Assembly: GCA_003554005.1 (NCBI GenBank)
Contig: PWEU01000067.1
Location: 1-20,413, forward strand
Length of the DNA: 20,413 nucleotides
Reading direction: 5' to 3'
Source of the DNA: Nitriliruptoraceae bacterium
Lineage (GTDB): Bacteria > Actinomycetota > Nitriliruptoria > Nitriliruptorales > Nitriliruptoraceae
Shown: positions 5,743 through 12,213 of the stretch, piece after piece
How the letters are laid out: the number at the start of each line of letters is the position of its first letter
How positions within the stretch are numbered: position 1 is the stretch's first letter
Made by a program: the position numbers and the translations under genes
The notes under the pieces: generated by a model
Database searches by the model: none
What the model was told of the DNA's origin: nothing
Seen by the model: the letters and a program-made list of their open reading frames with translations, nothing else

Positions 5743-7001
5743 CCTCGCCCACCCTGTCCCGACGGATCGCGCGCCGGCAGGTCACGGATCACCGTCAGGT
5801 CCCCCTCGTACACGGCGATGCCTCGGCGTTCGAGCTCGGAGGTCCGTTCGTCCGGCTCCTCCTCGACGTCGTAGCTGATCTCCGCGCCCGCCAGTTCCTC
5901 GGCGTCCTGCACCTCCTTGCGGACCCGCGTGATGGCATGGTCGGGGTCGGGGGCGACCAGATGGACGGTCGCCCGCACGTGGGCGCGACGCTCGCCGGTC
6001 GGCCACCACGCCATCAGGTGCTCGGTGGTGCCGCTGCGCGCGAGGATCCGCTCCACCTGGTTCGGGGCGACGGTGCCACCCTCGGGGGGGCGCACCGTGA
6101 CCACGAGCCGGATGTCGGTGCGGTTCGGTCGGTGCGGGTCCGGCGCCGGCCGACCGGCGTCGGCCAGCGCGGGGGCCAGCGCGGGGGCCAGGGAGCTCTC
6201 GGCGGTCGGCCCGACGTCGATGGCGACCAGCAGCGTGGCGTCGGGGGACGCCCAGGCCAGGTGGGTCGTCGCCGCCCGCAGACCCGACACCGTGGGGGCG
6301 ACCGGCGCCAGGACCAGGTCGGTCGCGCCGGCGAAGGCGGCCACGGCCTGGTGGGTACGTCGCGGGTCGTGGTGCACGCGGTCGCCGAGGGCCAGGATCG
6401 CCTCCGGGAGCTCCTGGCCGAGCCGTCCCGTCCGCAGCACCGTCAGCGGGCGTGTGGTGCCGCGGCGGAGCCGAGCGGCGAGGTCGGCGGCCAGCTGCAG
6501 GCCGCTGGAACCTCCCGGCAGCAGGTGGTCGGCGGAGATGGGGAGCAGGACCCGGTCGTAGTCCTGGGCGCCGGCGCGGACGATGGCCAGCGGCACCGAG
6601 GATCGTCCGACGATGTGGTCGATCAGCCTGCCGAACACGTCGGTGGTCGAGCTCGCGCCCCGCCAGCCCAGCAGGACCAGGGACGCCTCGCGGTCACGCA
6701 GGGTGTCCAGCACGGTGTCACCGAGGCTGTGTTCGGTCCGCACCTCACCTCGGGCGGTCACGCCGAGCTGGCCGGCGACGGTCTCCGCGACGGCCATGCC
6801 CTGCCAGGCGTCGGCGTGGGCCTCCGCCGGGGCGTCGGGTCGCAGCACGGTGAGCAGCCGGATCTCGCCGTCCGCGTCGACCAGATCGGCGGCCAGCTGC
6901 ATCAGCGGACGGACCGATGCCGGGTTCGCCACGGGCACGAGGATGCAGCGCCCGAGGCTGGGTGTGCGGTCGCTACCCGCCACCTCGACCACCTCGACCA
7001 C
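5733..7001 (-). CDS. Universal stress protein with two UspA-like domains and an unassigned C-terminal part
   Basis: 422 aa, GTG start with GAGGAG 6 nt upstream. The first UspA-like domain (about residues 15-145) opens with RCILVPVANPASVRPLMQLA, contains LLTVL, and ends with LVLLGWRGASSTTDVFGRLI then HIVGRSSVPLAIV, matching the GxxG-x-G(S) nucleotide-binding region of Usp proteins in a diverged form. A second Usp-like unit follows (about 148-265: RVLLPISADHL, LQLAADLAARL, LTVLRTG, TLLVAIDVG). The last 130 residues or so (TDIRLVVTVRPPEGG onward, ending in an acidic segment) match nothing I know. The arrangement resembles the Usp tails of some cation/proton antiporters, but there is no membrane segment here. 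It diverges from a receiver-domain gene across a palindrome-bearing promoter region. Confidence 0.78.
   Translation of the reverse strand: MVEVVEVAGSDRTPSLGRCILVPVANPASVRPLMQLAADLVDADGEIRLLTVLRPDAPAEAHADAWQGMAVAETVAGQLGVTARGEVRTEHSLGDTVLDTLRDREASLVLLGWRGASSTTDVFGRLIDHIVGRSSVPLAIVRAGAQDYDRVLLPISADHLLPGGSSGLQLAADLAARLRRGTTRPLTVLRTGRLGQELPEAILALGDRVHHDPRRTHQAVAAFAGATDLVLAPVAPTVSGLRAATTHLAWASPDATLLVAIDVGPTAESSLAPALAPALADAGRPAPDPHRPNRTDIRLVVTVRPPEGGTVAPNQVERILARSGTTEHLMAWWPTGERRAHVRATVHLVAPDPDHAITRVRKEVQDAEELAGAEISYDVEEEPDERTSELERRGIAVYEGDLTVIRDLPARDPSGQGGRGSR
6162..6191. repeat. 12-bp tandem repeat, about 2.5 copies, inside the Usp gene
   Basis: GGCCAGCGCGGG occurs at 6162-6173 and 6174-6185, followed by a partial third copy. 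It is in frame and encodes the Ala-Pro-Ala-Leu run of the linker between the second Usp-like unit and the C-terminal part. Repeat length changes would not break the frame. Confidence 0.75.
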
Positions 7002-7045
7002 CTTGGACTCCTCGCGCCCGAACGGACCACCGGTCGTGTTCCTCG

Positions 7046-7051
7046 ATGCTA
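7046..7051 (-). promoter_or_regulatory. Probable -10 box (TAGCAT) of the Usp gene
   Basis: On the minus strand GCG-TAGCAT lies 45 nt before the GTG at 7001, with TCGACG 19 nt further upstream as a weak -35. The leader would be about 37 nt including the GAGGAG ribosome site. Confidence 0.42.
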
Positions 7052-7092
7052 CGCGACCCGTCTCGGTCGGCGTCGAGCGGACCGTGGGAACC

Positions 7093-7126
7093 GTGACCGC
7101 TCGCGGTCACCGACAGCGGCTACCGT
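7093..7126 (+). promoter_or_regulatory. Promoter of the receiver-domain gene with palindromic operator candidate
   Basis: TACCGT (7121-7126) is a good -10 for the gene at 7166. Just upstream, over the place where the -35 should be, is the perfect inverted repeat GTGACCG-CTCG-CGGTCAC (7093-7110). An operator at this position would block polymerase, or an activator bound there could replace the weak -35. The region is shared with the divergent Usp promoter. Confidence 0.5.
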
Positions 7127-7165
7127 GGTCCGGGTCAGCAACGTCGATGTGGTGGAGGTCGCCTC

Positions 7166-7609
7166 GTGCGGGTTCTGGTCGTCTCTGAGGATGTCAAGGA
7201 GCGGCAGCGTGCCACCAGCGCGTTGGCCCTGCGTCCCGACATCGAGGGGGAGGAAGCCACCAGCGCGGCCGAGGCCCGTGAGCTGCTGCTGGTCCAGCAG
7301 GAGCGCTACGACGTGCTGGTCGTCGATGGTGACCTGTCCCCGCGCGGTGGGTACGCCGTGTTGTACGACCTCCGCGCACGGGCGGAGCTCGGGCAGCTCG
7401 TGGCCACACCGGCGCTGGTGCTGGCCTCCCGCGCGCAGGACGAGTGGCTGGGACGCTGGGCGGGGGCCAACGAGCTGCTGCTGAAGCCCATCGACAGCTT
7501 CGAGCTCGCCCGCCGGGTGAGCGCCCTGGAGGGGGCGGAGCTGGCGCCCTACAGCGACGCCGGGTCCGCGGCGGCGCAGGTGGGGACCGCGCTCAAGGGC
7601 CGCGGCTGA
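7166..7609 (+). CDS. Stand-alone response-regulator receiver domain protein
   Basis: 147 aa, GTG start with GGAGG about 8 nt upstream. One CheY-like receiver domain fills nearly all of it: RVLVVSEDVKERQRA (strand 1 and acidic pocket), YDVLVVDGDLSPRGGYAVL with D54 as phospho-acceptor, PALVLASR (switch strand; the Thr/Ser position is Ala87 or Ser88), and NELLLKPIDSFELARRV with the conserved K107-P108. The first acidic-pocket residue is Ser7 in place of Asp (S-E-D), so phosphorylation may be altered. There is no output domain, only a 30-residue Gly/Ala-rich tail, and no histidine kinase is in the window. It lies 46 nt before trpD on the same strand, and a shared transcript is possible. The partner is unknown. 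Confidence 0.85.
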   Translation: MRVLVVSEDVKERQRATSALALRPDIEGEEATSAAEARELLLVQQERYDVLVVDGDLSPRGGYAVLYDLRARAELGQLVATPALVLASRAQDEWLGRWAGANELLLKPIDSFELARRVSALEGAELAPYSDAGSAAAQVGTALKGRG

Positions 7610-7655
7610 GCCGGTCCGCGCCGGACCAACCGGTCGCCGTGATGAGGATCCCTCG

Positions 7656-8714
7656 ATGAGCGAACCCGCCCTGCACTGGCCGTCGCTGCTCACCCGTCTG
7701 CTGGCGGGTGAGGACCTCGACGAGGAGCTGGCCGGGCAGATCATGGGAGCCCTGATGCGCGGGGAGGCGGAGTCCTCGCAGGTGGCCGGGCTGCTGATCG
7801 CGCTGCGCGCGAAGGGGGAGGCACCCGGGGAGATCGCTGGCTTCGTGCGTTCCATGCTGGACGCCGCGCTGCCCTTCGCGCCTCCCGGTGGCCGCCCCGA
7901 CCACCTCGTCGACATCGTCGGGACCGGCGGTGACGGCGCCGGCACCTTCAACATCTCCACGGTCGCCGCCCTCGTCATCGCTGCGGCCGGGATCCCGGTG
8001 GCCAAGCACGGCAACCGGGCGGCGTCGTCACGCTGCGGCAGCGCGGACCTGCTCGAGGCTTGGGGGGTCGACATCGAGCTCCCGCCCTCGGCCGTCGCCC
8101 GTTGCCTGAGCGAGGTCGGCATCCCCTTCCTCTACGCGCGATCCTTCCACCCGGCCATGCGGCACGTGGCCCCGGTCCGGCTGCAGCTCGGGGTCCGGAC
8201 GGTCTTCAACGTGCTGGGCCCCCTGTCCAACCCGGCCGGGGTGGTCCACCAGGCCGTGGGGGTCTCCGACGCGCGCATGGCGCCGGTGATGGCGGATGCG
8301 CTCGCCCGGTTGGGCCGGCGGCACGCGGTGGTGTTTCGTGGGGAGGATGGCCTCGACGAGCTCACCACGACCGGACCCAGCCGGCTGTGGGAGATCCGGG
8401 ATGGTGCCGTCACCGCCTCCCCCTTCGACCCGGCCTCGCTCGGCATGGACCGGGCGCGGCCGGCCGATCTCGAAGGGGGCGACACGCTGGACAACGTGCG
8501 TATCGCGGACGCGGTGCTCGGCGGTCGGGAGGGGCCGGCCGCCGACATCGTGGCGCTGAACGCCGCGGCGGGGCTGTACGCCGCGGATGCCGTCCCCGAC
8601 CTGGCAGCCGGACTTGCCAGGGCGCGGGAGGTGCTCGCCAGCGGCGCGGCGCTCGCGCTCAAGGAGCGCTGGGCTGAGCACACCCGCCAGCTGGCCGGAG
8701 GTGGTCGTGGCTGA
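7656..8714 (+). CDS. trpD: Anthranilate phosphoribosyltransferase
   Basis: 352 aa, standard length. It joins anthranilate to phosphoribosyl pyrophosphate, the second step of tryptophan synthesis in the cytoplasm. Signature motifs are all present: VDIVGTGGDGAGTFNIST (GTGGDG at 89-94, PRPP/Mg loop), VAKHGNRAASSRCGSADLLEAWGV from K117 (anthranilate and phosphate contacts), FLYARSFHPAMRHVAPVR, TVFNVLGPLSNPAG, and EDGLDELTTTGPS. The ATG has GAGGA about 7-8 nt upstream; an earlier ATG at 7641 is out of frame and stops at once. No other trp gene is in the window, so trpD is detached from its pathway, as in mycobacteria, where trpD also lies apart from the trp operon. The csaA-like gene overlaps its 3' end by 8 nt. 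Confidence 0.95.
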   Translation: MSEPALHWPSLLTRLLAGEDLDEELAGQIMGALMRGEAESSQVAGLLIALRAKGEAPGEIAGFVRSMLDAALPFAPPGGRPDHLVDIVGTGGDGAGTFNISTVAALVIAAAGIPVAKHGNRAASSRCGSADLLEAWGVDIELPPSAVARCLSEVGIPFLYARSFHPAMRHVAPVRLQLGVRTVFNVLGPLSNPAGVVHQAVGVSDARMAPVMADALARLGRRHAVVFRGEDGLDELTTTGPSRLWEIRDGAVTASPFDPASLGMDRARPADLEGGDTLDNVRIADAVLGGREGPAADIVALNAAAGLYAADAVPDLAAGLARAREVLASGAALALKERWAEHTRQLAGGGRG

Positions 8715-9105
8715 GCCCCACCGCATCGATCCCGTCACCCGTCCCTACGAACCGTCCCGCCTCGACCCCAAGCCGGAGGGGGGGGCGGAGGGGTTCTTCG
8801 CCGTGGACCTCCGGGTCGGCACGGTGGTGACCGCAGCGCCCTTCCCCGAGGCCAGGGAGCCGGCGCTGCAGCTGACGGTCGACTTCGGCCCGGTCCTCGG
8901 GGTGCTGCAGACCAGCGCGAAGATCAGCAACTACGACCCCGAGGAGCTGGTGGGCCGCCAGGTGGTGGGTGCCGTCAACCTCGGGTCCCGGCGTATCGCC
9001 GGCTTCGTCAGCCAGTTCCTCGTGCTCGGGGGGCTGGAACCCGACGGGACGGTGCGGCTGCTCGGGACCGATGCCGAGCTACCCGACGGCGCGCCGGTCG
9101 GTTGA
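8707..9105 (+). CDS. csaA: CsaA-like tRNA-binding-domain protein
   Basis: 132 aa. After a 30-residue N-terminal leader the sequence FFAVDLRVGTVVTAAPFPEAREPALQLTVDFGPVLGVLQTSAKI, then YDPEELVGRQVVGAVNLGSRRIAGFVSQFLVLGG, follows the CsaA / EMAPII-type tRNA-binding OB fold closely, including the EAR-PALQL, SAKI, NLGSRRIAGF and VLGG positions. Bacillus CsaA is described as a dimeric chaperone that binds peptides and resembles tRNA-binding domains; the real substrate here is unknown. The GTG start has GGAGG 5 nt upstream and overlaps the end of trpD by 8 nt. The 3' end overlaps the convergent exonuclease gene by 27 nt. The leader is longer than in Bacillus CsaA. Confidence 0.88.
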   Translation: MAEPHRIDPVTRPYEPSRLDPKPEGGAEGFFAVDLRVGTVVTAAPFPEAREPALQLTVDFGPVLGVLQTSAKISNYDPEELVGRQVVGAVNLGSRRIAGFVSQFLVLGGLEPDGTVRLLGTDAELPDGAPVG

Positions 9106-10857
9106 GGCCGGTGCCCGTCGGCGCACCTTGTCGCCGCTGAGCAGCTGCCGGTCCGCGCGGACCCGGCGGTCCGTGTGCCGGCGCTCGGCGATCGCCTCCG
9201 CCAGCACGCGGCCACCCGCCACCGGCACCTGCAGCGCCCCCGTGGTCGCCACCAGCGCCACCCGCCCACCGGCCGCCCAGGTGCGGACCAGCTCGAGCTC
9301 CTCCCAGGCGGGTGCGGTGGCCGACCCGGGCATCGTGGCCGGCGCCAGGGGCAGGCGCTCGGAAGCCGGGGCCGCGCCCGCCGCGGGGCCGTCGGACAGG
9401 GGCCGGCGCTCGGAGCGGACCAGGCTGCCGTGGCGCAGCCAGACCGTCTCCTGTCGGTCGTCCAAGTGTCGCTGCAGCACGAGCTCATCCGCAGCGCACA
9501 GCCACGCATGCTCGCGCAGGACCCACAGCGCCCGTGCGACCTGCCAGGTCAGATCCCTGAGCTCCCGGGCGCGCTCGTAGCGGCCACGGTCGGCCTGCTC
9601 GCGCATCCGGTGCCGCAGCCCCGACAGCAGCGGTGACGGGTCGTCGGCCAGGGCGGCCACCGCCGCGATGACCGTGGCGTACTCCGCGGCGTCCTGGGAT
9701 CCGTCGCAGGGGGCGCCGCAGCGTCCGAGTTCCTTCAGGACGCAGGCCGGGTGGTCCTGGGTGCGGCGCAGGCGCGGCGTGCAGGACCGGATGGGGAGGA
9801 CCTCCTCGATGGCCTCGCGGACCGCGGTGGCGGTCCGTGCTCCGTCGAAGGGCCCGATGGGGTGTTGGTGCTGGGAACCCGGCTGGCGGACCACGGCCAG
9901 CCGCGGGAAGGGCTCCCGGGTACAGACCAGCCATCGGGGGGCCCGTGGGGTGCGGGACCGTCGGTTGTAGCGGGGCTGGTCGGCCTGGATCGCCCGCAGC
10001 TCCCGCACCTCGGCCTCGAGCAGGGTGGGCGTCTCGACCCAGGTCACCCGGGCGGTCTCGCGGAGCATCGCAGCGACCCGGCGGCGGGGGTCCTGGCCGA
10101 AGTAGGTCCGCAGCCGGGCGCGCAGGTCGGTGGCCTTGCCCACGTACAGGGTCTGGTCGCGCTCGTCCAGGAAGCGGTAGACGCCGCAGGCACGCGGCGC
10201 CTCCGCGACCAGCGATCGGCGACGGAAGTCCCGGTGCGAGCGGGCGCGGGTCAGCTCGATCAGGTCCTCGACCGTGGTGGCACCGAGGCTGCCGGCCCGT
10301 TCCAGCAGCCCGTGGAGGACGTCCACCGTGGCTCGGGCATCGGACAGCGCGCGGTGCTCCGGCGCGGTGCGGGCATGGAGGTGGCGAGCGAGGGTTGCGA
10401 GCCGGTGGTCGCGGACCTCATCCGCCAACAGCCGGCGGGACAGGCGGGCCGTGTCCACCACCACCGGCTCCAGCGGGCCGTGACCCGCCCGGCCGGCGGC
10501 GGCCCGGAGGAACGCGAGGTCGAAGCTCGCGTTGTGGGCGACGAACACCGCCCCGCGCAGGAAGGCGAGGACGTGGTCGAGCACCTCCTCGATCGCCGGC
10601 GCGTCGGCCACCAGCTCGTCGGTGATGCCGGTGATGGCGGTGATGGCCGGCGGGATGGGGCGCCCGGGGTGGACGAAGCTCCGGAGCTCGCCGAGGACCT
10701 CACCGCCGCGGACCTTGACCGCGCCCACCTCGGTGATCCGGTCCGCGTCGGCATGCAGACCGGTGGTCTCGAGGTCGACCACGACGAAGGTGGTGTCGAT
10801 CAGCGGGGTCCCCAGCTCGTCCAGGGCCAGCTGCCGGGGGGTGTCGGAGGGGGACAC
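9079..10857 (-). CDS. DEDDh exonuclease fused to GIY-YIG (UvrC-like) nuclease
   Basis: 592 aa with two nuclease modules. The N-terminal DnaQ-like 3'-5' exonuclease (about 20-190) shows all DEDDh residues: D28 and E30 in VVVDLETTGL, D113 in AHNASFDLAFL, H168 and D173 in EHRALSDA. A UvrC-like GIY-YIG domain follows (GVYRF at 225-229, YVGKATDLRARLR at 238-250, then LLEAEVRELRAIQADQPRYN). Further on, CVLKELGRCGAPCDG resembles the UvrC cysteine region and ADRGRYERARELRDL resembles a UVR segment. Such fusions are common in actinobacteria and probably act in DNA repair. The GTG at 10857 is chosen because it begins right before the exonuclease fold; it lacks a clear ribosome site. The stop lies inside the convergent csaA gene. 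Confidence 0.9.
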   Translation of the reverse strand: MSPSDTPRQLALDELGTPLIDTTFVVVDLETTGLHADADRITEVGAVKVRGGEVLGELRSFVHPGRPIPPAITAITGITDELVADAPAIEEVLDHVLAFLRGAVFVAHNASFDLAFLRAAAGRAGHGPLEPVVVDTARLSRRLLADEVRDHRLATLARHLHARTAPEHRALSDARATVDVLHGLLERAGSLGATTVEDLIELTRARSHRDFRRRSLVAEAPRACGVYRFLDERDQTLYVGKATDLRARLRTYFGQDPRRRVAAMLRETARVTWVETPTLLEAEVRELRAIQADQPRYNRRSRTPRAPRWLVCTREPFPRLAVVRQPGSQHQHPIGPFDGARTATAVREAIEEVLPIRSCTPRLRRTQDHPACVLKELGRCGAPCDGSQDAAEYATVIAAVAALADDPSPLLSGLRHRMREQADRGRYERARELRDLTWQVARALWVLREHAWLCAADELVLQRHLDDRQETVWLRHGSLVRSERRPLSDGPAAGAAPASERLPLAPATMPGSATAPAWEELELVRTWAAGGRVALVATTGALQVPVAGGRVLAEAIAERRHTDRRVRADRQLLSGDKVRRRAPASTDRRAVG

Positions 10858-10893
10858 GGCGGGACCGATCGGTGGCGAACATCCGTTCGGTCC

Positions 10894-10923
10894 GTTGTAG
10901 CACGCCGGTGCGACCGATGTCCG
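10894..10923 (-). promoter_or_regulatory. Promoter candidate of the exonuclease/GIY-YIG gene
   Basis: On the minus strand CGGACA (10923-10918), an 18-bp spacer, then TACAAC (10899-10894). Transcription would start near 10887, about 30 nt before the GTG at 10857. The palindrome GGGACGTCCC (10929-10938) lies 6 bp upstream of the -35, between this gene and whiB. Confidence 0.42.
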
Positions 10924-10945
10924 TTGCCGGGACGTCCCTGGCGGC

Positions 10946-11209
10946 TCAGGCGGCGCGGCGGCGACGTCGCAGCAGTCGCTTGCGCTCCTGCTCGTCGGTG
11001 CCGCCCCAGATGCCGTAGGCCTCTCGGGTCTCCAGCGCGTGCTCGAGGCAGTCCAGGCGCACGGGACAGGTCGCGCACAGCCGCATGGCGGCGTCACGAT
11101 CGGCCTCGGCGGTCGAGAAGAACAGGTCCGGATCGGTGTCACGGCAGGCGGCATCCTGCTGCCAGGTGCCGGTGGGCAGCAGGGCGGTCAGCGGCGGGGT
11201 GGTGGACAC
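10946..11209 (-). CDS. WhiB-family Fe-S transcriptional regulator
   Basis: 87 aa, normal WhiB size. WhiB proteins hold a [4Fe-4S] cluster on four cysteines and act with the primary sigma factor as redox- or NO-sensing regulators in actinobacteria. The four ligands are C22 (DAACRDTDPDLFF), C45, C48 and C54 (LCATCPVRLDCLEHAL). The turn motif YGIWGGTDEQER is at 65-76, and the C-terminus RKRLLRRRRRAA is the basic DNA-binding tail. The GTG start has GGAG 5 nt upstream; the frame continues far upstream but crosses the TetR gene on the other strand. It could co-transcribe with the exonuclease gene 88 bp downstream, though that gene has its own promoter candidate. Which WhiB subgroup it belongs to is not clear. 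Confidence 0.92.
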   Translation of the reverse strand: MSTTPPLTALLPTGTWQQDAACRDTDPDLFFSTAEADRDAAMRLCATCPVRLDCLEHALETREAYGIWGGTDEQERKRLLRRRRRAA

Positions 11210-11587
11210 GGTGGCTCCGAGGGGTGGGGCGGTGAGGATGGCCGGGCAGGCCGGGCCCTCACGGGCGGGTCGGCAGGTCAGGGCGGGGTGAGCGCGCCGC
11301 GGAACGTTGCACGGACTAGCGTTCCGCCTGATGGGCGAGGTGGTCGAGCCGGCAGGGACGCTGCAGGACCAGGGTCGGGGCTCGACCCGGCGGTCGACAC
11401 GGCTGTTGCGGGAGGGGTGGTGGATGGGCGTGGTCGGCAGGACCCGGCGCCGGTGCGGCTGGTCGGGCGCTGCGCGTCGACGCGTACTGTCGTCCAAGAC
11501 GCCCGCCAGCGATACCGGACGTGTGGACGGGGTGCCCCGTCCGCGGCGACGGAGGACGTCGCCTGAGCCCGATGGAGGACGAGCGCG
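11210..11587. other. 378-bp region between whiB and tetR without a confident gene
   Basis: This divergent region holds the inverted repeat GCGGAACG (11299-11306) / CGTTCCGC (11320-11327) with a TAGCGT (11317-11322) on its right arm, a TACTGT (11485-11490) that could be the tetR -10, and a hairpin or operator at 11523-11544. An ATG at 11331 opens an 86-codon frame ending in an ATGA overlap with tetR. Its first half shows about 93 % G or C at third positions, but the second half falls to about 60 %, so coding is doubtful. I found no clear whiB promoter on the minus strand. The rest shows nothing I can name. Confidence 0.45.
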
Positions 11588-11591
11588 ATGA
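11331..11591 (+). CDS. Doubtful 86-codon frame upstream of tetR
   Basis: The ATG at 11331 stands 8 nt after a TAGCGT box, the layout of a leaderless gene, and the frame ends in ATGA shared with the tetR start. Against it: the product is rich in Arg, Gly and Ser, has no recognisable fold, no ribosome site, and third-position GC falls in the second half. The frame may be chance. Confidence 0.15.
   Translation: MGEVVEPAGTLQDQGRGSTRRSTRLLREGWWMGVVGRTRRRCGWSGAARRRVLSSKTPASDTGRVDGVPRPRRRRTSPEPDGGRAR
11485..11544 (+). promoter_or_regulatory. Promoter and operator candidate of the tetR gene
   Basis: TACTGT (11485-11490) fits the -10 consensus. Some 35 bp downstream is the inverted repeat GGACGGGG-TG-CCCCGTCC (11525-11542), extended one wobble pair and one normal pair outward to 11523-11544. 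TetR proteins often repress themselves through such a site, so this is a candidate autoregulatory operator. As RNA it would form a strong hairpin 44 nt before the start codon. Confidence 0.4.
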
Positions 11592-12175
11592 CCGAGGGCA
11601 ACCGGCGCCCGGACCGCCGCGAGGATCTGCTGGCCGCGGCGGGACGGCGCTTCGTGGCGGTGGGGATCCGCAAGACCCCCATGGAGGACATCGCGCGGGA
11701 GGCCAAGGCCGGTAAGGCGACCCTCTACCGGCACTTCCGGAACAAGGACGCGGTGATCGACGACCTGCTGGAGCGGGAGGGGGAGCGGTTCACCCGGGCG
11801 CTCGAGCACGGTGCCGCCGGCCGCGACGCGCCCTCCGATCGCATCGAGGGCGCCTTCCTCGCCGGCGTGCGGTTCTTCGTCGACCACCCGATCCTCACCA
11901 AGGGACGGGACGAGGAGCCCGGCATCCTCCTGCCGAGGATCACCGCCGGGGGTGGCCCGCTCGTTCGACGGGGCCTGGCGCTGTTCACCGAGCTGATCGC
12001 CGAGGGGGTCGCCAGCGGCGAACTGCGTCCAGTCGACCCGGCCGTGGCCGCCGAGGTCGTGGTCCGCCTGATCCTGTCCTACTTCGCCTTCCCACCGATG
12101 CACCTGCGGGTCGACGACCCGGAGGAGGCCGCTGCCTTCGCCCGGGCCCTGGTCGCGGGCGCGTTGCGCGCCTGA
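11588..12175 (+). CDS. TetR/AcrR-family transcriptional regulator
   Basis: 195 aa. The N-terminal helix-turn-helix is clear: RREDLLAAAGRRFVAVGIRKTPMEDIAREAKAGKATLYRHFRNKDAVIDDLLE (about residues 10-62), with the ATLYRHFRNKDAV core of TetR proteins. The C-terminal two thirds form a helical ligand domain without recognisable ligand type; it contains FLAGVRFFVDHPILTKGRDEEPGILLPRIT and VVRLILSYFAFPP. The ATG has GGAGGA 8 nt upstream. The neighbours are whiB (divergent) and mutM (convergent), neither an obvious target, so the regulated genes are unknown apart from likely autoregulation. Confidence 0.9.
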   Translation: MTEGNRRPDRREDLLAAAGRRFVAVGIRKTPMEDIAREAKAGKATLYRHFRNKDAVIDDLLEREGERFTRALEHGAAGRDAPSDRIEGAFLAGVRFFVDHPILTKGRDEEPGILLPRITAGGGPLVRRGLALFTELIAEGVASGELRPVDPAVAAEVVVRLILSYFAFPPMHLRVDDPEEAAAFARALVAGALRA

Positions 12176-12213
12176 GCCCGCACGGCCAGGTGGGCGCGCC
12201 CCGCGAGGCTCAG
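12172..12213. terminator. Weak convergent terminator candidate between tetR and mutM
   Basis: CTGAGCC (12172-12178) and GGCTCAG (12207-12213) are a perfect 7-bp inverted repeat, each arm covering one gene's stop codon. Between them is the palindrome GGGCGCGCCC. The loop is long and there is no T-tract. Confidence 0.25.

Noticed and set aside
6980..7001. 9-bp tandem repeat at the start of the Usp gene (VVEVVEV)
   Set aside because: Only two copies, in frame, explained by codons for Val and Glu.
5937..7484. A 515-codon plus-strand frame opposite the Usp gene and running into the receiver gene
   Set aside because: Low-complexity Gly/Arg/Gln translation, no ribosome site, crosses a promoter region and a real gene in another frame.
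10600..10650. Short GGTGATG-type repeats
   Set aside because: They lie inside the exonuclease gene and encode the conserved ITAITGITDE segment; not a separate repeat element.
10858..11154. 99-residue upstream extension of the exonuclease gene
   Set aside because: It runs through whiB on the same strand in another frame and is compositionally odd; the exonuclease fold starts after GTG 10857.
9751..11235. A 494-codon open frame on the plus strand opposite the exonuclease and whiB genes
   Set aside because: It is antisense to genes with complete catalytic motifs; the translation is Gly/Arg/Asp-rich with no fold, and long antisense frames are expected at this GC content.
11331..11400. tRNA-like look of GGGCGAGGTGGTCGAGCC with a later GGGGCTCGACCC
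   Set aside because: No acceptor stem, no TTCRA T-loop and no anticodon arm could be paired.
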